Positions 23,847 to 32,280 are shown, counted from the stretch's first letter. The stretch is DNA of 64,000 nt from Labrys okinawensis (GCF_002982075.1 NZ_PUEJ01000005.1:620001-684000); one strand, 5' to 3'. The notes: generated by a model not told the origin, from the letters alone. Numbers and translations are program-made.

Positions 23847-25933
23847 TGGCAGAAGAACTTGTACTCCCGGCGAGCGTAACTGACCGCTTCAGTAAGCCGC
23901 TGCAGGACCTCCAAAAGAAACTAAAGGACTTCCGCCCTTCCGACGGCATGCGTGCTGTGGAGCGGAACTTTCGAACGCTGCGAGATCAGGTCAACCAGGC
24001 CAGCCGGGCAATCAAGGAAGCCGGCAACGGTCTCGCGGGTGGCATGGGCCTGCCCGGCCTGTCGATCGGTGCTCTGTCGGCGGCCGGCGCCATTGCGGCA
24101 CTCACGGCCAACACCCGGCAGTTTGCTACTCAGACGGTCGCAATGCGGAATTTCGCGCGCGACACCGGCATCGCCACCGCGAAGCTGAAAGAACTGCAAG
24201 CCGTATCGGCCGGCCTGGGTATCGATTCTGACGCCATGAAGCAGGCAGTGACTTTCTCGGCGCAGAATGCCGATGCCATGCGGCGCCACCAGGGCACGTT
24301 TCAGGAACTGTCCGCGCTCGGCCCCGGCGGTCGCAGCATCGCAAATGATCTGGCGGGCACGAAGTCGAACGATGAAGTTCTGGAAAAATCGCTGAGGTAT
24401 CTCCAAAACCAGAAGGACGCCCAGCAGAGGCGCACCCTGGCTAGGATGCTGTTCGGCGACGAGTCCATGGGGGCTCTCGGCAATGAGAGCCCCGCAGACC
24501 TGGCAAAGCGCCGATCCGCGGCCCGCGCCTCGATCAGTCAGCAGAACACCGCTGACGAAGAGAAGGCCAAGGCGTTTCTGGACAGCACTGAACGCGTCTC
24601 GGCGGCGTTGGACAAGATCAAGCTGAGCGTTGGCGGTGCTTTGGCGCCCAACCTGACGGCAGTTGCGGACGCAATGGCTGCTTTCGCGAACAATCATAGC
24701 GGTGACGCTGCGAAATTCTTCAACGGCGTGAGTGAAGCCTTGAAGGGACACAATTGGTCGGAAGACGCCGCTGCTATCGCAGTGGTGTTTGAGAAGACCA
24801 AGGCGTTTATCGACTATATGACGGGCCTGTCGCCCAAGATGGAGCAGTTCAAGAAGGACCGTGGATCGGCAGCGGATGGCGAGAATTATTCCCTTTTTGG
24901 CAACACCCTCGGCGCGCGCAAGGGATCGGTGTTCGATTGGCTGCTTCAGCATGCGCCCCAATGGGATAAGCTGGATGGAAAGCCTTTCATTGGCGTGACA
25001 CCCAAGCCGTCTGCATCGGGCTCCGGACAACCAGATAGCTCGGCCCGGGATGACTATTCGCCAATTGCCTATAGACCAGGCGCCCGTGCAGCTTTCACCG
25101 GCATGGCGCGCGCGCAAGACACCGTCGCCACCATCGCAGCCGGCGTTACGAAAGGCATGCAGGATTTCGCGCAATCGCTGCAGGGTGGAAGCGCCGAGTC
25201 AGGTCCGGGTGGCAGTGGTGGTGGCGGTTTTATGAAGGCTAGCTATACACCGCCCCCATCCGCCAAGGCGGCCATCAACGGCATGCGAGCCGTCCGACAA
25301 TCCCTAGGCGTCACCACGCCACAATACGACGCTGGCGTGCCCGACAACGGCGAAAGGCGGTTCGGCGGCTCTCGATCCTGGCGCAACCGCAACCCCGGCA
25401 ATATCGAATATGGGCCGTTTGCTCGTTCGCATGGCGCCATAGGCAGCGATGGAAGATTCGCAATTTTTCCGAGTGAGGATGTTGGCACCAGGGCGCAAGA
25501 ATCGTTGCTGTTCGACTCCAAGGGCTATCGCAATCTGACGCTGGCCCAGGCTATTCACCGTTGGGCGCCAGGGTTCGAGAACGACGTGCCGGCGTACATT
25601 CGCGCCATGGGGCTCGATCCGAATACGAAGATGTCGGACTTCTCGCCAGAGCAACGCAGGCAGCTCCTAGCCAACATGCGTAAGCATGAAGGATGGAAGA
25701 TAGGGCGCACCAGTGGCGGCACGCAGTCCGCCCCGACGGCAAGCGCCGCTCCCAGGCCGTCCGCTTCCCGGTCGAAGGCCAAATCCGACGCCGCAGCAGC
25801 CGGCCGGGATGGTCTGCACGGTCGTGTTTCGATCGACGTGAGGTCGAAGGACCACCCCGTTGACGCCAAGACGGACGGAAGCCCTTTGTTTCAGGAGTTG
25901 TCGATCAAGCGTGGGAATTTGATGTCGATCTGA
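23846..25933 (+). CDS. tape-measure-like protein fused to lysozyme-like domain
   Basis: 695 residues. Residues 1-300 are tape-measure-like: heptad-rich helices, LSIGALSAAGAIAALTANTRQFATQTVAMRNFARDTGIATAKLKELQAVSAGLGI. A Gly/Ser linker at about 450-470 leads to a domain at about 510-620 (GGSRSWRNRNPGNIEYGPFARSHGAIG, IFPSEDVGTRAQESLLF, IHRWAPGFENDVPAYIRAMG), which resembles phage structural lysozyme-like proteins that cut the cell wall during injection. It starts on the last base of the hub stop. The protein is short for a tape measure, so the tail would be short or the gene is a deletion product. Confidence 0.75.
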   Translation: MAEELVLPASVTDRFSKPLQDLQKKLKDFRPSDGMRAVERNFRTLRDQVNQASRAIKEAGNGLAGGMGLPGLSIGALSAAGAIAALTANTRQFATQTVAMRNFARDTGIATAKLKELQAVSAGLGIDSDAMKQAVTFSAQNADAMRRHQGTFQELSALGPGGRSIANDLAGTKSNDEVLEKSLRYLQNQKDAQQRRTLARMLFGDESMGALGNESPADLAKRRSAARASISQQNTADEEKAKAFLDSTERVSAALDKIKLSVGGALAPNLTAVADAMAAFANNHSGDAAKFFNGVSEALKGHNWSEDAAAIAVVFEKTKAFIDYMTGLSPKMEQFKKDRGSAADGENYSLFGNTLGARKGSVFDWLLQHAPQWDKLDGKPFIGVTPKPSASGSGQPDSSARDDYSPIAYRPGARAAFTGMARAQDTVATIAAGVTKGMQDFAQSLQGGSAESGPGGSGGGGFMKASYTPPPSAKAAINGMRAVRQSLGVTTPQYDAGVPDNGERRFGGSRSWRNRNPGNIEYGPFARSHGAIGSDGRFAIFPSEDVGTRAQESLLFDSKGYRNLTLAQAIHRWAPGFENDVPAYIRAMGLDPNTKMSDFSPEQRRQLLANMRKHEGWKIGRTSGGTQSAPTASAAPRPSASRSKAKSDAAAAGRDGLHGRVSIDVRSKDHPVDAKTDGSPLFQELSIKRGNLMSI

Positions 25934-25938
25934 GAGAG

Positions 25939-25982
25939 GGAGGCCCGGGCGGACGGTTGCTGAGGCTGTCATCCGGGCCTCC
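25939..25982 (+). terminator. hairpin after tape-measure gene
   Basis: GGAGGCCCGG (25939-25948) pairs with CCGGGCCTCC (25973-25982), ten perfect pairs, starting 6 bases after the stop. A similar hairpin with the same GGCCCGG core lies at 26067-26100. They probably end the structural operon. Confidence 0.6.
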
Positions 25983-26066
25983 GGCCTCCTGGTGGGGAAG
26001 CCTGGAAAGGCTACGTCGACATGCAGACCAGGGGCAATCACCTCTTTGGTACTAGTGCTTTAAAGC

Positions 26067-26100
26067 GAAGGCCCGGCAGTTCCACATATGCCGGGCCTTC
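26067..26100. terminator. second GGCCCGG hairpin
   Basis: GAAGGCCCGGC (26067-26077) pairs perfectly with GCCGGGCCTTC (26090-26100). It lies between the plus-strand tail gene and the minus-strand membrane protein, so it can end the transcript from either side. Confidence 0.6.
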
Positions 26101-26144
26101 GGCCTCAGATACGCAACGGGGGTGTGCTCCCTCAACCAGACATG

Positions 26145-26630
26145 TTAGTCTATAGAGTGCTCCGAGGTCCTTTTTTGGTTCATAATTGAGTTCAGCTCTT
26201 TTTTGATAGGCCGTAATTTAAAGTAGGCGATTATCTGAACGATACCGAATATAAGCACATACGAGAAGATGGAAGAAAATATTGCCCCGTAATTGAAGCA
26301 TCTTCCTGATTCCACACCGGAGTTCAAGCTGACGTATATCAGCCCTCCGGTATTAATTAACGCAAATATTACTGACGCAACCATGTACGGAAGTTGTGCC
26401 TTTTCCAAATCTCTGCTCACCTCTTCCAAATTAAATTTCAAAGACAGAATCGACCTATATTTAACTTTCGCAAATTCGGTATCTATTAATTGAAGAATTC
26501 GAAGTTCACTTGCAATATTTCTTTTAATCCGATCGAGGCGAAGATCCACCGGAGAGCGAAATAGAGACAGGCCGATCCCGAGGCCTGCGCCGAGCTGAAG
26601 AAGACTTGAGAAATCAGCGTAAATCGTCAT
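26145..26630 (-). CDS. small membrane protein divergent from Xre-ImmA gene
   Basis: 161 residues, unrecognised. Hydrophobic segments lie near the start (LLQLGAGLGIGLSLF), at about 80-100 (YMVASVIFALINTGGLIYVSL) and about 112-135 (AIFSSIFSYVLIFGIVQIIAYF), with a charged helical loop between. The AT-rich composition differs from the phage genes to its left. It starts 11 bases from the Xre-ImmA gene on the other strand, so they share a control region and may form one module. Confidence 0.65.
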   Translation of the reverse strand: MTIYADFSSLLQLGAGLGIGLSLFRSPVDLRLDRIKRNIASELRILQLIDTEFAKVKYRSILSLKFNLEEVSRDLEKAQLPYMVASVIFALINTGGLIYVSLNSGVESGRCFNYGAIFSSIFSYVLIFGIVQIIAYFKLRPIKKELNSIMNQKRTSEHSID

Positions 26631-26641
26631 ACTTGGAGCCC

Positions 26642-27829
26642 ATGGGAGCTATGGAAAGCAAAAATTCTCTACGAATTATTCGTGAGCAGCTAGGACTGCA
26701 GCTCAGCGATGTTGCTGATTTTGCATCGATTTCACTTCCGCGCCTTGAGAACTTCGAGTCGGGTCAAATTAGGCCATCCCGAAAGCAAATGGAACGCCTA
26801 GCAGACACATATGGTGTCCCTGTTTACGCTCTATACTCGGATAAATTGCCCCCGACGAGCCCATTACCGGTAGATTTTCGCAAATCAGATCCAAGACCCG
26901 CAGCCTTGTCTCCTAAGGGTTTGCAAGTCTTTTTCGCATCCGAAAAGATTGCAAAATTCACCAAACAACTAGCTAAAGTTGTTGGCTACAAACCTCTTGA
27001 CCTCGCGGTATCCGCCAGGAAGGCGAACTCGTCGAATAGACGAGCCTCCGAATTGCGCGCCGCGTTCGATGAATGGTTCGCGAAAAGGAGTACCTCGCTT
27101 AAGCTCTCAGGGAGCAATGAACAGCAATTCATGGGCGCCTTAAGGTTATTTTTTGAAATTCAAGGTGGTGTACTACAGATTAACGACGCGCCACCCTCAG
27201 ATTATTTAGGATTCTACACATACAAAGAGGAAAAATTTCCTACAATATTTGTAAATAGAAGCATATCCTCAAAGAAGGCGCAACTATTCACGTTGGCGCA
27301 CGAATATTGCCATGCTCTCATGGATCTGGAGGGAGTCTCTAATCCATTTAATGCACGCAATAAAATCGAGCGGAACTGCAACATCTTTGCTGCGGAATTC
27401 TTGGCGCCAATTGAAAATTTTACAAGGACAGTTGAGTCACTTCCTGCCGGTGTCCGTCGAGATGCAGCATCACTAATCGAGGCAACATCCCGCGCTACAT
27501 TACTCAGCAAGCATGCGGCAGCGATTCGCCTTGTGGAGACCGAGTATCTAGTTCAGCAGCAACTTGTAACGTGGCGTCGGATTTTCACGAGAAACCCGAA
27601 AGAAGAAAAAGAAGAAGAGAAGCTGGTTTCTCCGCGCGCAGGCGGCGGTGCTCCGCATGCGAAAAGATTGAGCGAAATTGGGCAGCTACCGGTTTACCTC
27701 GCGTGCAAGGCAATGGAGGCGAAGTTTATTGACTCGTATGATGTCGAAGTCGGCTTGGGCCTGTCAGCCAACCTTCAAGAGAAAGCGTTTTCTCTTGTAA
27801 CAAAACGATTCAAGGCGGCGTTATCCTGA
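26642..27829 (+). CDS. Xre HTH fused to ImmA/IrrE metallopeptidase
   Basis: 395 residues. An N-terminal Xre helix-turn-helix (SLRIIREQLGLQLSDVADFASISLPRLENFESGQIRPSRKQMERLADTYGVP) is followed by an ImmA/IrrE (COG2856) zinc-peptidase domain with HEYCH at about 220-224 (AHEYCHALMDLEG) and RNCNIFAAEFLAP. This fusion acts as a protease-type repressor or antitoxin in many toxin-antitoxin pairs and phage-defence units. Start at ATG 26642 or 26651. It is followed on its last base by the PIN-like gene, a classic antitoxin-toxin order. The gene is AT-rich, as is its partner. Confidence 0.88.
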   Translation: MGAMESKNSLRIIREQLGLQLSDVADFASISLPRLENFESGQIRPSRKQMERLADTYGVPVYALYSDKLPPTSPLPVDFRKSDPRPAALSPKGLQVFFASEKIAKFTKQLAKVVGYKPLDLAVSARKANSSNRRASELRAAFDEWFAKRSTSLKLSGSNEQQFMGALRLFFEIQGGVLQINDAPPSDYLGFYTYKEEKFPTIFVNRSISSKKAQLFTLAHEYCHALMDLEGVSNPFNARNKIERNCNIFAAEFLAPIENFTRTVESLPAGVRRDAASLIEATSRATLLSKHAAAIRLVETEYLVQQQLVTWRRIFTRNPKEEKEEEKLVSPRAGGGAPHAKRLSEIGQLPVYLACKAMEAKFIDSYDVEVGLGLSANLQEKAFSLVTKRFKAALS

Positions 27830-28263
27830 TGGCGCTTCCAAAAGTACGAGGTTGGATTATTGATTATAGAACAGCCAGCATAATTTATGGCTCTCAGAGT
27901 AATCAGCGCATCGATCATTGTACGGATCTTTGTACGGCTAACCAACTGTATATATCTCATATTGAAGAAACTATTTTTAAAAGAGATCCGCCGTTACGTG
28001 CGGCCTTTATACACCCAAATTCACGAGTTATAGAGCCAGATGAGGCGCTATTTGATCTATGTTCCGACATCTCGAATAGACCAAACGGAAAAACTATACT
28101 CGAAGGTAATCAAATAGCCATCTTTTTGACGGCAGCCGCATCTGTGCGGAGGTTGGGAGTTATTTCAGATCACAAGAGTGATACTTTTTGTACCGTGCAC
28201 GATCTGTGTGGATATTATGGACTTCCAGTATATACATCTGACGAGTACTTCAACGAAGTTTAG
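27829..28263 (+). CDS. PIN-like protein, candidate toxin of the Xre-ImmA pair
   Basis: 144 residues. The layout fits a PIN-type nuclease fold: an early acidic residue in RGWIIDYRTAS (Asp12), a middle acidic pair, LEGNQIAIFLTAAASVRR (Glu92 where the third acid is expected) and GVISDHKSDTF (Asp114, Asp118), then a short helix-strand end LPVYTSDEYF. DUF4411-type PIN toxins pair with Xre-COG2856 proteins in the same order. Similarity is by pattern, not by close sequence. It is coupled to the upstream gene by a one-base stop/start overlap. Confidence 0.6.
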   Translation: MALPKVRGWIIDYRTASIIYGSQSNQRIDHCTDLCTANQLYISHIEETIFKRDPPLRAAFIHPNSRVIEPDEALFDLCSDISNRPNGKTILEGNQIAIFLTAAASVRRLGVISDHKSDTFCTVHDLCGYYGLPVYTSDEYFNEV

Positions 28264-28329
28264 TTTTGAAGTGTGCTTGGTTCGCTGGAACGGCCCGTCA
28301 TGCTCCGAGCTTTCCTTCTGCGCATTGCG

Positions 28330-28788
28330 CTATTGCACCGATCCACACCACCATAGCCGCCGCTCTTCGCGCGCGGCGGCCCCAGCTTTCCAGGGGCGCG
28401 CTAGGTCTTCGCGGACAAGCTGCATGCCGGCGTTGACACCCGACGAGCTGCCGATACGCAGGGCGCCCAGCGTGCGGCCGTATATATCCTTGTGCCCGTC
28501 GCGCTCCACATAGACGACCTTGCCCCTGATCAGTTGGGCCAGCCTCTCTTTGGCCTTCAGGCCTTGCTGCAGCCCCTCCGCGCAATCGGGATGGAATACC
28601 TCGGGCGCGTCGATGTCCCGCAGCCGCACTCGTTCCGCGCAGCCTCGGCCAGGCTTCTTGCAGGGCAGGGCAACCGTATCGCCGTCGAGGACGATGATGC
28701 GGTTACCGTCGACGGCCTCATAGGTGGCGGCGCCGGCTTGTGGGGCGACCAGGAGGAAGGCAAAGGCGATACGCAGAACTGATTTCAT
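28330..28788 (-). CDS. secreted thermonuclease-like (SNase) protein
   Basis: 152 residues with a signal peptide (MKSVLRIAFAFLLVAPQAGAA) and a staphylococcal-nuclease fold: VLDGDTVALPC, RVRLRDIDAPEV with the Ca-site Asp/Arg, LIRGKVVYVERDGHKDIYGRTLGALRIG, and NAGMQLVREDLARPW. The key Arg and Asp of SNase-type nucleases are present. Four cysteines could form disulfides outside the cytoplasm. It is the last gene of a reverse-strand run that starts near a LexA box at 30242. Confidence 0.88.
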   Translation of the reverse strand: MKSVLRIAFAFLLVAPQAGAATYEAVDGNRIIVLDGDTVALPCKKPGRGCAERVRLRDIDAPEVFHPDCAEGLQQGLKAKERLAQLIRGKVVYVERDGHKDIYGRTLGALRIGSSSGVNAGMQLVREDLARPWKAGAAAREERRLWWCGSVQ

Positions 28789-28803
28789 TCCTTCCTCATA
28801 CCA

Positions 28804-29157
28804 TCAGCCGCCGGCCGGTTTCGATATCGGCACCCATCGACCGCGAACCTTGTGCAGACCTTTGCGTGCCATGTAGGCGGCCCGCTCCTCGTCGTTCCAG
28901 GCCTTGCGGTTGAACCAGTCGCCCCCGAAGCGATCCTTGAAACGTTCGGCGTGTTCTTTCTCGGCAAAGCAGAAGACGACGTAGTGCACGGCATCCCGGC
29001 TGACCGAGTGCCCCCGTGGGCAAAGGCTCAAGCCTTCGTCCCGGCAAAAGCCATGGACCACGTTATAATTTCTGCCTCCGCAGGTTTCCTGAGGGATGCG
29101 AATCTGGTGGGGCCAGCCGTAGTCTATTCCCGACGATGTTAGCTCGTTTCGCCTCAT
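28804..29157 (-). CDS. conserved Rhizobiales hypothetical protein (DYGWPHQ type)
   Basis: 117 residues. It matches by eye a family common in Rhizobiales with DYGWPHQIRIP, CGG, VVFCFAEKEHAERFKDRFGGDWF and a C-terminal basic end. Five cysteines and several histidines suggest a metal or redox site, but none is proven. It lies between the nuclease gene and a cysteine-rich small protein, 1 base from the latter. Confidence 0.7.
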   Translation of the reverse strand: MRRNELTSSGIDYGWPHQIRIPQETCGGRNYNVVHGFCRDEGLSLCPRGHSVSRDAVHYVVFCFAEKEHAERFKDRFGGDWFNRKAWNDEERAAYMARKGLHKVRGRWVPISKPAGG

Positions 29158-29158
29158 G

Positions 29159-29470
29159 CTATTCGCGTCCCGGCCGGAGGGTCATGCCTTCGTAGAAATC
29201 GACTCGCTTTGAATGCCAGCTTTCTTGCCCATCGACGTTCTGTGCCTTGGCAAGCGAGCCGGTCACCGGCCTGAGATTGCATCTGCTGCACTTGCAGCGA
29301 TTGAATACCTCCCACAGGGTCATGTCTCGAAATCCCCGTCGGATGTTGAAGGGTGCCAGCGGAACGCGACCGATGTGTTGGCAGCTTTTCCGCTTGCATG
29401 TGAATTCGAGGTGGGTCCAACCCCAGTCCAGGGCCTGGTCCACTGTCTGAGGTGGCTTGTCGAGTGCCAT
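29159..29470 (-). CDS. small zinc-ribbon-like hypothetical protein
   Basis: 103 residues with cysteines spaced as FTCKRKSCQHIGR and FNRCKCSRCNLRP, which fit a four- or five-Cys zinc ribbon. The family is seen in Rhizobiales phages and islands; the function is unknown. It is packed one base from the gene after it and one base from the gene before it in the reverse-strand operon. Confidence 0.65.
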   Translation of the reverse strand: MALDKPPQTVDQALDWGWTHLEFTCKRKSCQHIGRVPLAPFNIRRGFRDMTLWEVFNRCKCSRCNLRPVTGSLAKAQNVDGQESWHSKRVDFYEGMTLRPGRE

Positions 29471-29471
29471 A

Positions 29472-29732
29472 TCACTCGTCCGGTTTGTACGGGATTGGCA
29501 CCTCGGCGCGCGTCAGGAAATCCTCCCAGCGCCCGCGGGAATATCCCCGAGAGATATCCCGCGCGAGCTGCGCAATCTCTTCGTCTCGTTTTTCAAGCTC
29601 GGTCTGGCAATGATGCAATGCCACCAGCAGGACGCGCACGGCCGCTCTCGCATCACCTTCACAGGCTGCGATTATATCGTCCACACTGGTTTCGAGATCA
29701 TCGGCCGCCGGCTCCTGGGCCGGCTGGGTCAT
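29472..29732 (-). CDS. 86-residue acidic hypothetical protein
   Basis: Acidic helical N-terminus (AADDLETSVDDIIAACEGDARAAVRVLLVALHHCQTELEKRDEEIAQLARDIS) and a C-terminal GYSRGRWEDFLTRAEVPIP. It overlaps the upstream gene by four bases (ATGA). It resembles small hypothetical proteins of Rhizobiales; no function can be named. Confidence 0.6.
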   Translation of the reverse strand: MTQPAQEPAADDLETSVDDIIAACEGDARAAVRVLLVALHHCQTELEKRDEEIAQLARDISRGYSRGRWEDFLTRAEVPIPYKPDE

Positions 29733-30184
29733 TCTCTGACGATGTGCAGTTCGGGGCCGCGCTTCGGCGTCGTCGGCTGGGCATCCCGCTCCGCCAAATA
29801 GGCCTCAGGATCCATACCGGTATCGTGCAGGAATGTCAGCTCTTCTGTGGTGAGCCCATCATCGTCATCGGGCTCGCCGTTCTCCTCGGCTTGGCGCGCC
29901 CTTAGCCTCGCTCGAGCTGTGAAGTGTGCCTCTCGCCGCTCCCGGTCATGAACAAGGGGCGGCTGCCCCAGCTTTTCGCGGGCATCGTCCAACATGAGAC
30001 GGGTCGCATCCAACTCGTCATCCATCTCGATCGCTCGCTCGATTAAGAGCTGCAGGGCGACTGTCGGATCGCCGTCACCAAGAAGGATCCAGTCCCGCAG
30101 AATTTCCTGACGGGTGCGATTGATATCGAAGAGGTCCAGGCGATCCGTCCGCCCAAAATCAAAGCCCTCCATTACGGCCTCCAT
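29729..30184 (-). CDS. 151-residue hypothetical protein, first gene of reverse operon
   Basis: Unrecognised. Helical, acidic; core [55 protein letters not shown]. The start at 30184 (or 30172) lies about 60 bases from the LexA-type box at 30242-30256, which it shares with the divergent SRAP gene. The whole run of five reverse genes down to the nuclease may thus be damage-inducible. Confidence 0.6.
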   Translation of the reverse strand: MEAVMEGFDFGRTDRLDLFDINRTRQEILRDWILLGDGDPTVALQLLIERAIEMDDELDATRLMLDDAREKLGQPPLVHDRERREAHFTARARLRARQAEENGEPDDDDGLTTEELTFLHDTGMDPEAYLAERDAQPTTPKRGPELHIVRE

Positions 30185-30241
30185 TCAGGGATCATCATGA
30201 CCGAAACGCTACGCTCGCTTTTTTCGCGAGTCGAGTCTTTT

Positions 30242-30256
30242 GTTCTCATTTCGTTC
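30242..30256. promoter_or_regulatory. LexA box, GTTC-N7-GTTC
   Basis: GTTCTCATTTCGTTC is an exact match to the established alphaproteobacterial LexA operator (direct repeat GTTC with 7-base spacer). It lies between the divergent SRAP gene (ATG 69 bases away) and the reverse operon (58 bases away). A second GTTC copy downstream is absent. Confidence 0.85.
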
Positions 30257-30324
30257 ACGGTATAGGGAAGGGGTTGCGCGCGGTCCGTTGGCGCAGCATG
30301 CTCGCCGCAAATGAGGGACCAGCG

Positions 30325-30987
30325 ATGTGCAATCTGTTCAACCAGCAGATGACCCAGGAAGAGCTTCGCCAGCTCGGTCCGGTCGTTCGAGACACCGTCA
30401 ACTGGCCGGACGCCGTCGACGTCTATCCAGACTATCCGTCGCCGATCATTCGTGACGGAGCCGATGGCGTCCGCGAGCTCGTAGTGGCGCGCTGGGGAAT
30501 GCCGACGCCTCCGAAGTTCCTGGAGGGCAAGAAGACCGATCCTGGCGTTACCAACATCCGTAACGTTGCCTCGCCTCACTGGCGCCGGTGGCTGGGCCCG
30601 GAAAACCGTTGCCTGGTGCCGTTCACTGCCTTCTCCGAATACTCGGACAGCGAGAAGAACGAGAAGGGCGGCAAGGCGCTGAAGTGGTTCGCGCTCAACG
30701 ACAATAAACCCCTAGCCGTCTTTGCCGGCATCTGGACGAACTGGACGTCGGTTCGGAAGGTAAAGGAGGGTGAGGTAACAGCCGATGTCTTCGGCTTCCT
30801 GACGACCGCGCCGAACGCGGTTGTGAAGCCCCATCACGACAAGGCGATGCCCGTGATCCTGACGACCGCCGAAGAGCGCGATGTCTGGATGCGAGCGCCC
30901 TGGTCTGAAGCGAAGGCGCTCCAGCGGCCGTTGCCAGACGATCAGCTTGTGGTGGTGCCTCGGCCGGCGAATGCGAGTGTGGGATAG
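30325..30987 (+). CDS. SRAP (YedK/HMCES-type) abasic-site shielding protein
   Basis: 220 residues. After Met removal Cys2 (MCNLFNQQM) is the N-terminal nucleophile that crosslinks to abasic sites in single-stranded DNA. Other SRAP residues are seen: [35 protein letters not shown] (active-site Glu), [31 protein letters not shown]. Control by the LexA box upstream fits its SOS role. The start at 30325 is fixed by the need for Cys at position 2; the frame upstream from 30274 is rejected. Confidence 0.93.
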   Translation: MCNLFNQQMTQEELRQLGPVVRDTVNWPDAVDVYPDYPSPIIRDGADGVRELVVARWGMPTPPKFLEGKKTDPGVTNIRNVASPHWRRWLGPENRCLVPFTAFSEYSDSEKNEKGGKALKWFALNDNKPLAVFAGIWTNWTSVRKVKEGEVTADVFGFLTTAPNAVVKPHHDKAMPVILTTAEERDVWMRAPWSEAKALQRPLPDDQLVVVPRPANASVG

Positions 30988-30997
30988 ACAATGAGGC

Positions 30998-32107
30998 TCA
31001 CCTCTCTAGGTCTGTCCGCCGCCCAGTCCCCTTCGCCAGCTTCTTGGTAGCCTTTATTGGGTCTCCCCACCACTCCAGCGCACGCCATTCCTCCGGCACC
31101 GGCAGCGTGTTGATGGCCTCGATTAGCGGCTTCTGCGGCACGTTTGTATAATGCCGGCTCATGTCATCGACGGCGTGTCCCAGGATCTGGTCTTTGATAT
31201 GCGGGTGAACGCCGTTTACCACCAACTGCGTCGAGACGGTATGGCGCGCCGTATATGGCGAGATGCCTGGCACCTTGGATCGCCTACGGGCGCCAAGGAT
31301 GGCTGACTTCATCTGGCCGCCGCCCTCGTCCTTCTCCTCGTATGGAAGGCCGCGTTGCGTCCTGAAAACACGACCGCCGCGACTCACTAGCGCCTCCAGC
31401 AGCGGCACCAGAAATTCATGCATCGGCACTCCGCGCGGCTCTCCTGTCTTTGTGTGCGACAACGATATCCAGCGCCCAGGCACGTTAACGTCCGATGCCT
31501 CCAGCATGAACGCCTCGATCGGACGCATACCGGTGTAGAACAAGAACGTCATGAGCATGCCGGCGGCCGGAGACATTGCCTCCACGAACTTGGCGGCTTG
31601 GTCGTAGGTGGTTGGCTTGCTGCCCGCCCTGGTGGACTGCGCGCGGATAACCCGGGTGCCCTTGGGCTTGCGTGGTCGCAACCACTTGCGGGCAGGCACC
31701 CACTGATTGACGGCGGCATAACCCCATACGACGATGAAAGGTGTGAAAAGCTGCCTGTTCACAGTCTCTGGGCTGCAGCTCGGATAGAGTGATCGTCCTG
31801 CGGCTTCAAGGTCGAACTGCCGGATAGATGACAAGTCCCGCTTGCCGAAGTGCTTGGATATCCGGTCGACGAATCTCAGAGAGCCACCACGCTCGCCGTA
31901 CGCCTTGGCGGCATCTGCGAAGGTGCGCGGTCCTTCCAGCAAGGAATTGACTATTTCAGCCTCCCGGTTGCGGAGGTACCGTCTGGCCAGCTTCTTATCC
32001 CGCAGTCTTGTGGTCTCGTAGATGGCTCGGCTCTCTTTGCCGGCGCCCACGGTGCCGCGGATGTACCAAACGTCAGAGCCTTTGCGCTGGATAAGCTTGA
32101 GGGGCAT
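30998..32107 (-). CDS. second tyrosine integrase
   Basis: 369 residues from ATG 32107. The catalytic domain has FLFYTGMRPIEAFMLE, YTARHTVSTQLVVNG and LGHAVDDMSRHYTNVP (Arg, His-x-x-Arg and Tyr boxes). The N-terminus MPLKLIQRKGSDVWYIRGTV is a lambda-like arm-binding type, quite different from the P4-type enzyme at the left end. It converges with the SRAP gene. It lies near the right repeat, next to Xre and excisionase-like genes, so it may belong to a second element merged with the first. Confidence 0.9.
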   Translation of the reverse strand: MPLKLIQRKGSDVWYIRGTVGAGKESRAIYETTRLRDKKLARRYLRNREAEIVNSLLEGPRTFADAAKAYGERGGSLRFVDRISKHFGKRDLSSIRQFDLEAAGRSLYPSCSPETVNRQLFTPFIVVWGYAAVNQWVPARKWLRPRKPKGTRVIRAQSTRAGSKPTTYDQAAKFVEAMSPAAGMLMTFLFYTGMRPIEAFMLEASDVNVPGRWISLSHTKTGEPRGVPMHEFLVPLLEALVSRGGRVFRTQRGLPYEEKDEGGGQMKSAILGARRRSKVPGISPYTARHTVSTQLVVNGVHPHIKDQILGHAVDDMSRHYTNVPQKPLIEAINTLPVPEEWRALEWWGDPIKATKKLAKGTGRRTDLER

Positions 32108-32228
32108 TAGCCGGCTCCCTGCGGGCAATATTCCGTCAACCCTGAATAAGGTCTTCGCGACGCAACTTCGCCAAGGCGCGCCGCTGGAAGCAGAATAACT
32201 AATATATAAAACAATGGAGTCGCAAGCT

Positions 32229-32257
32229 CGATAATCGCATAGAAAATGCGATTATCG
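32229..32257. promoter_or_regulatory. 12-bp perfect palindrome upstream of int2
   Basis: CGATAATCGCAT (32229-32240), spacer AGAAA, then ATGCGATTATCG (32246-32257). It lies in the AT-rich stretch between the second integrase and the excisionase-like gene, as an operator or attachment-arm site would. No binding protein is identified. Confidence 0.6.
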
Positions 32258-32280
32258 CATAAACATATTTCGTGATCGAG

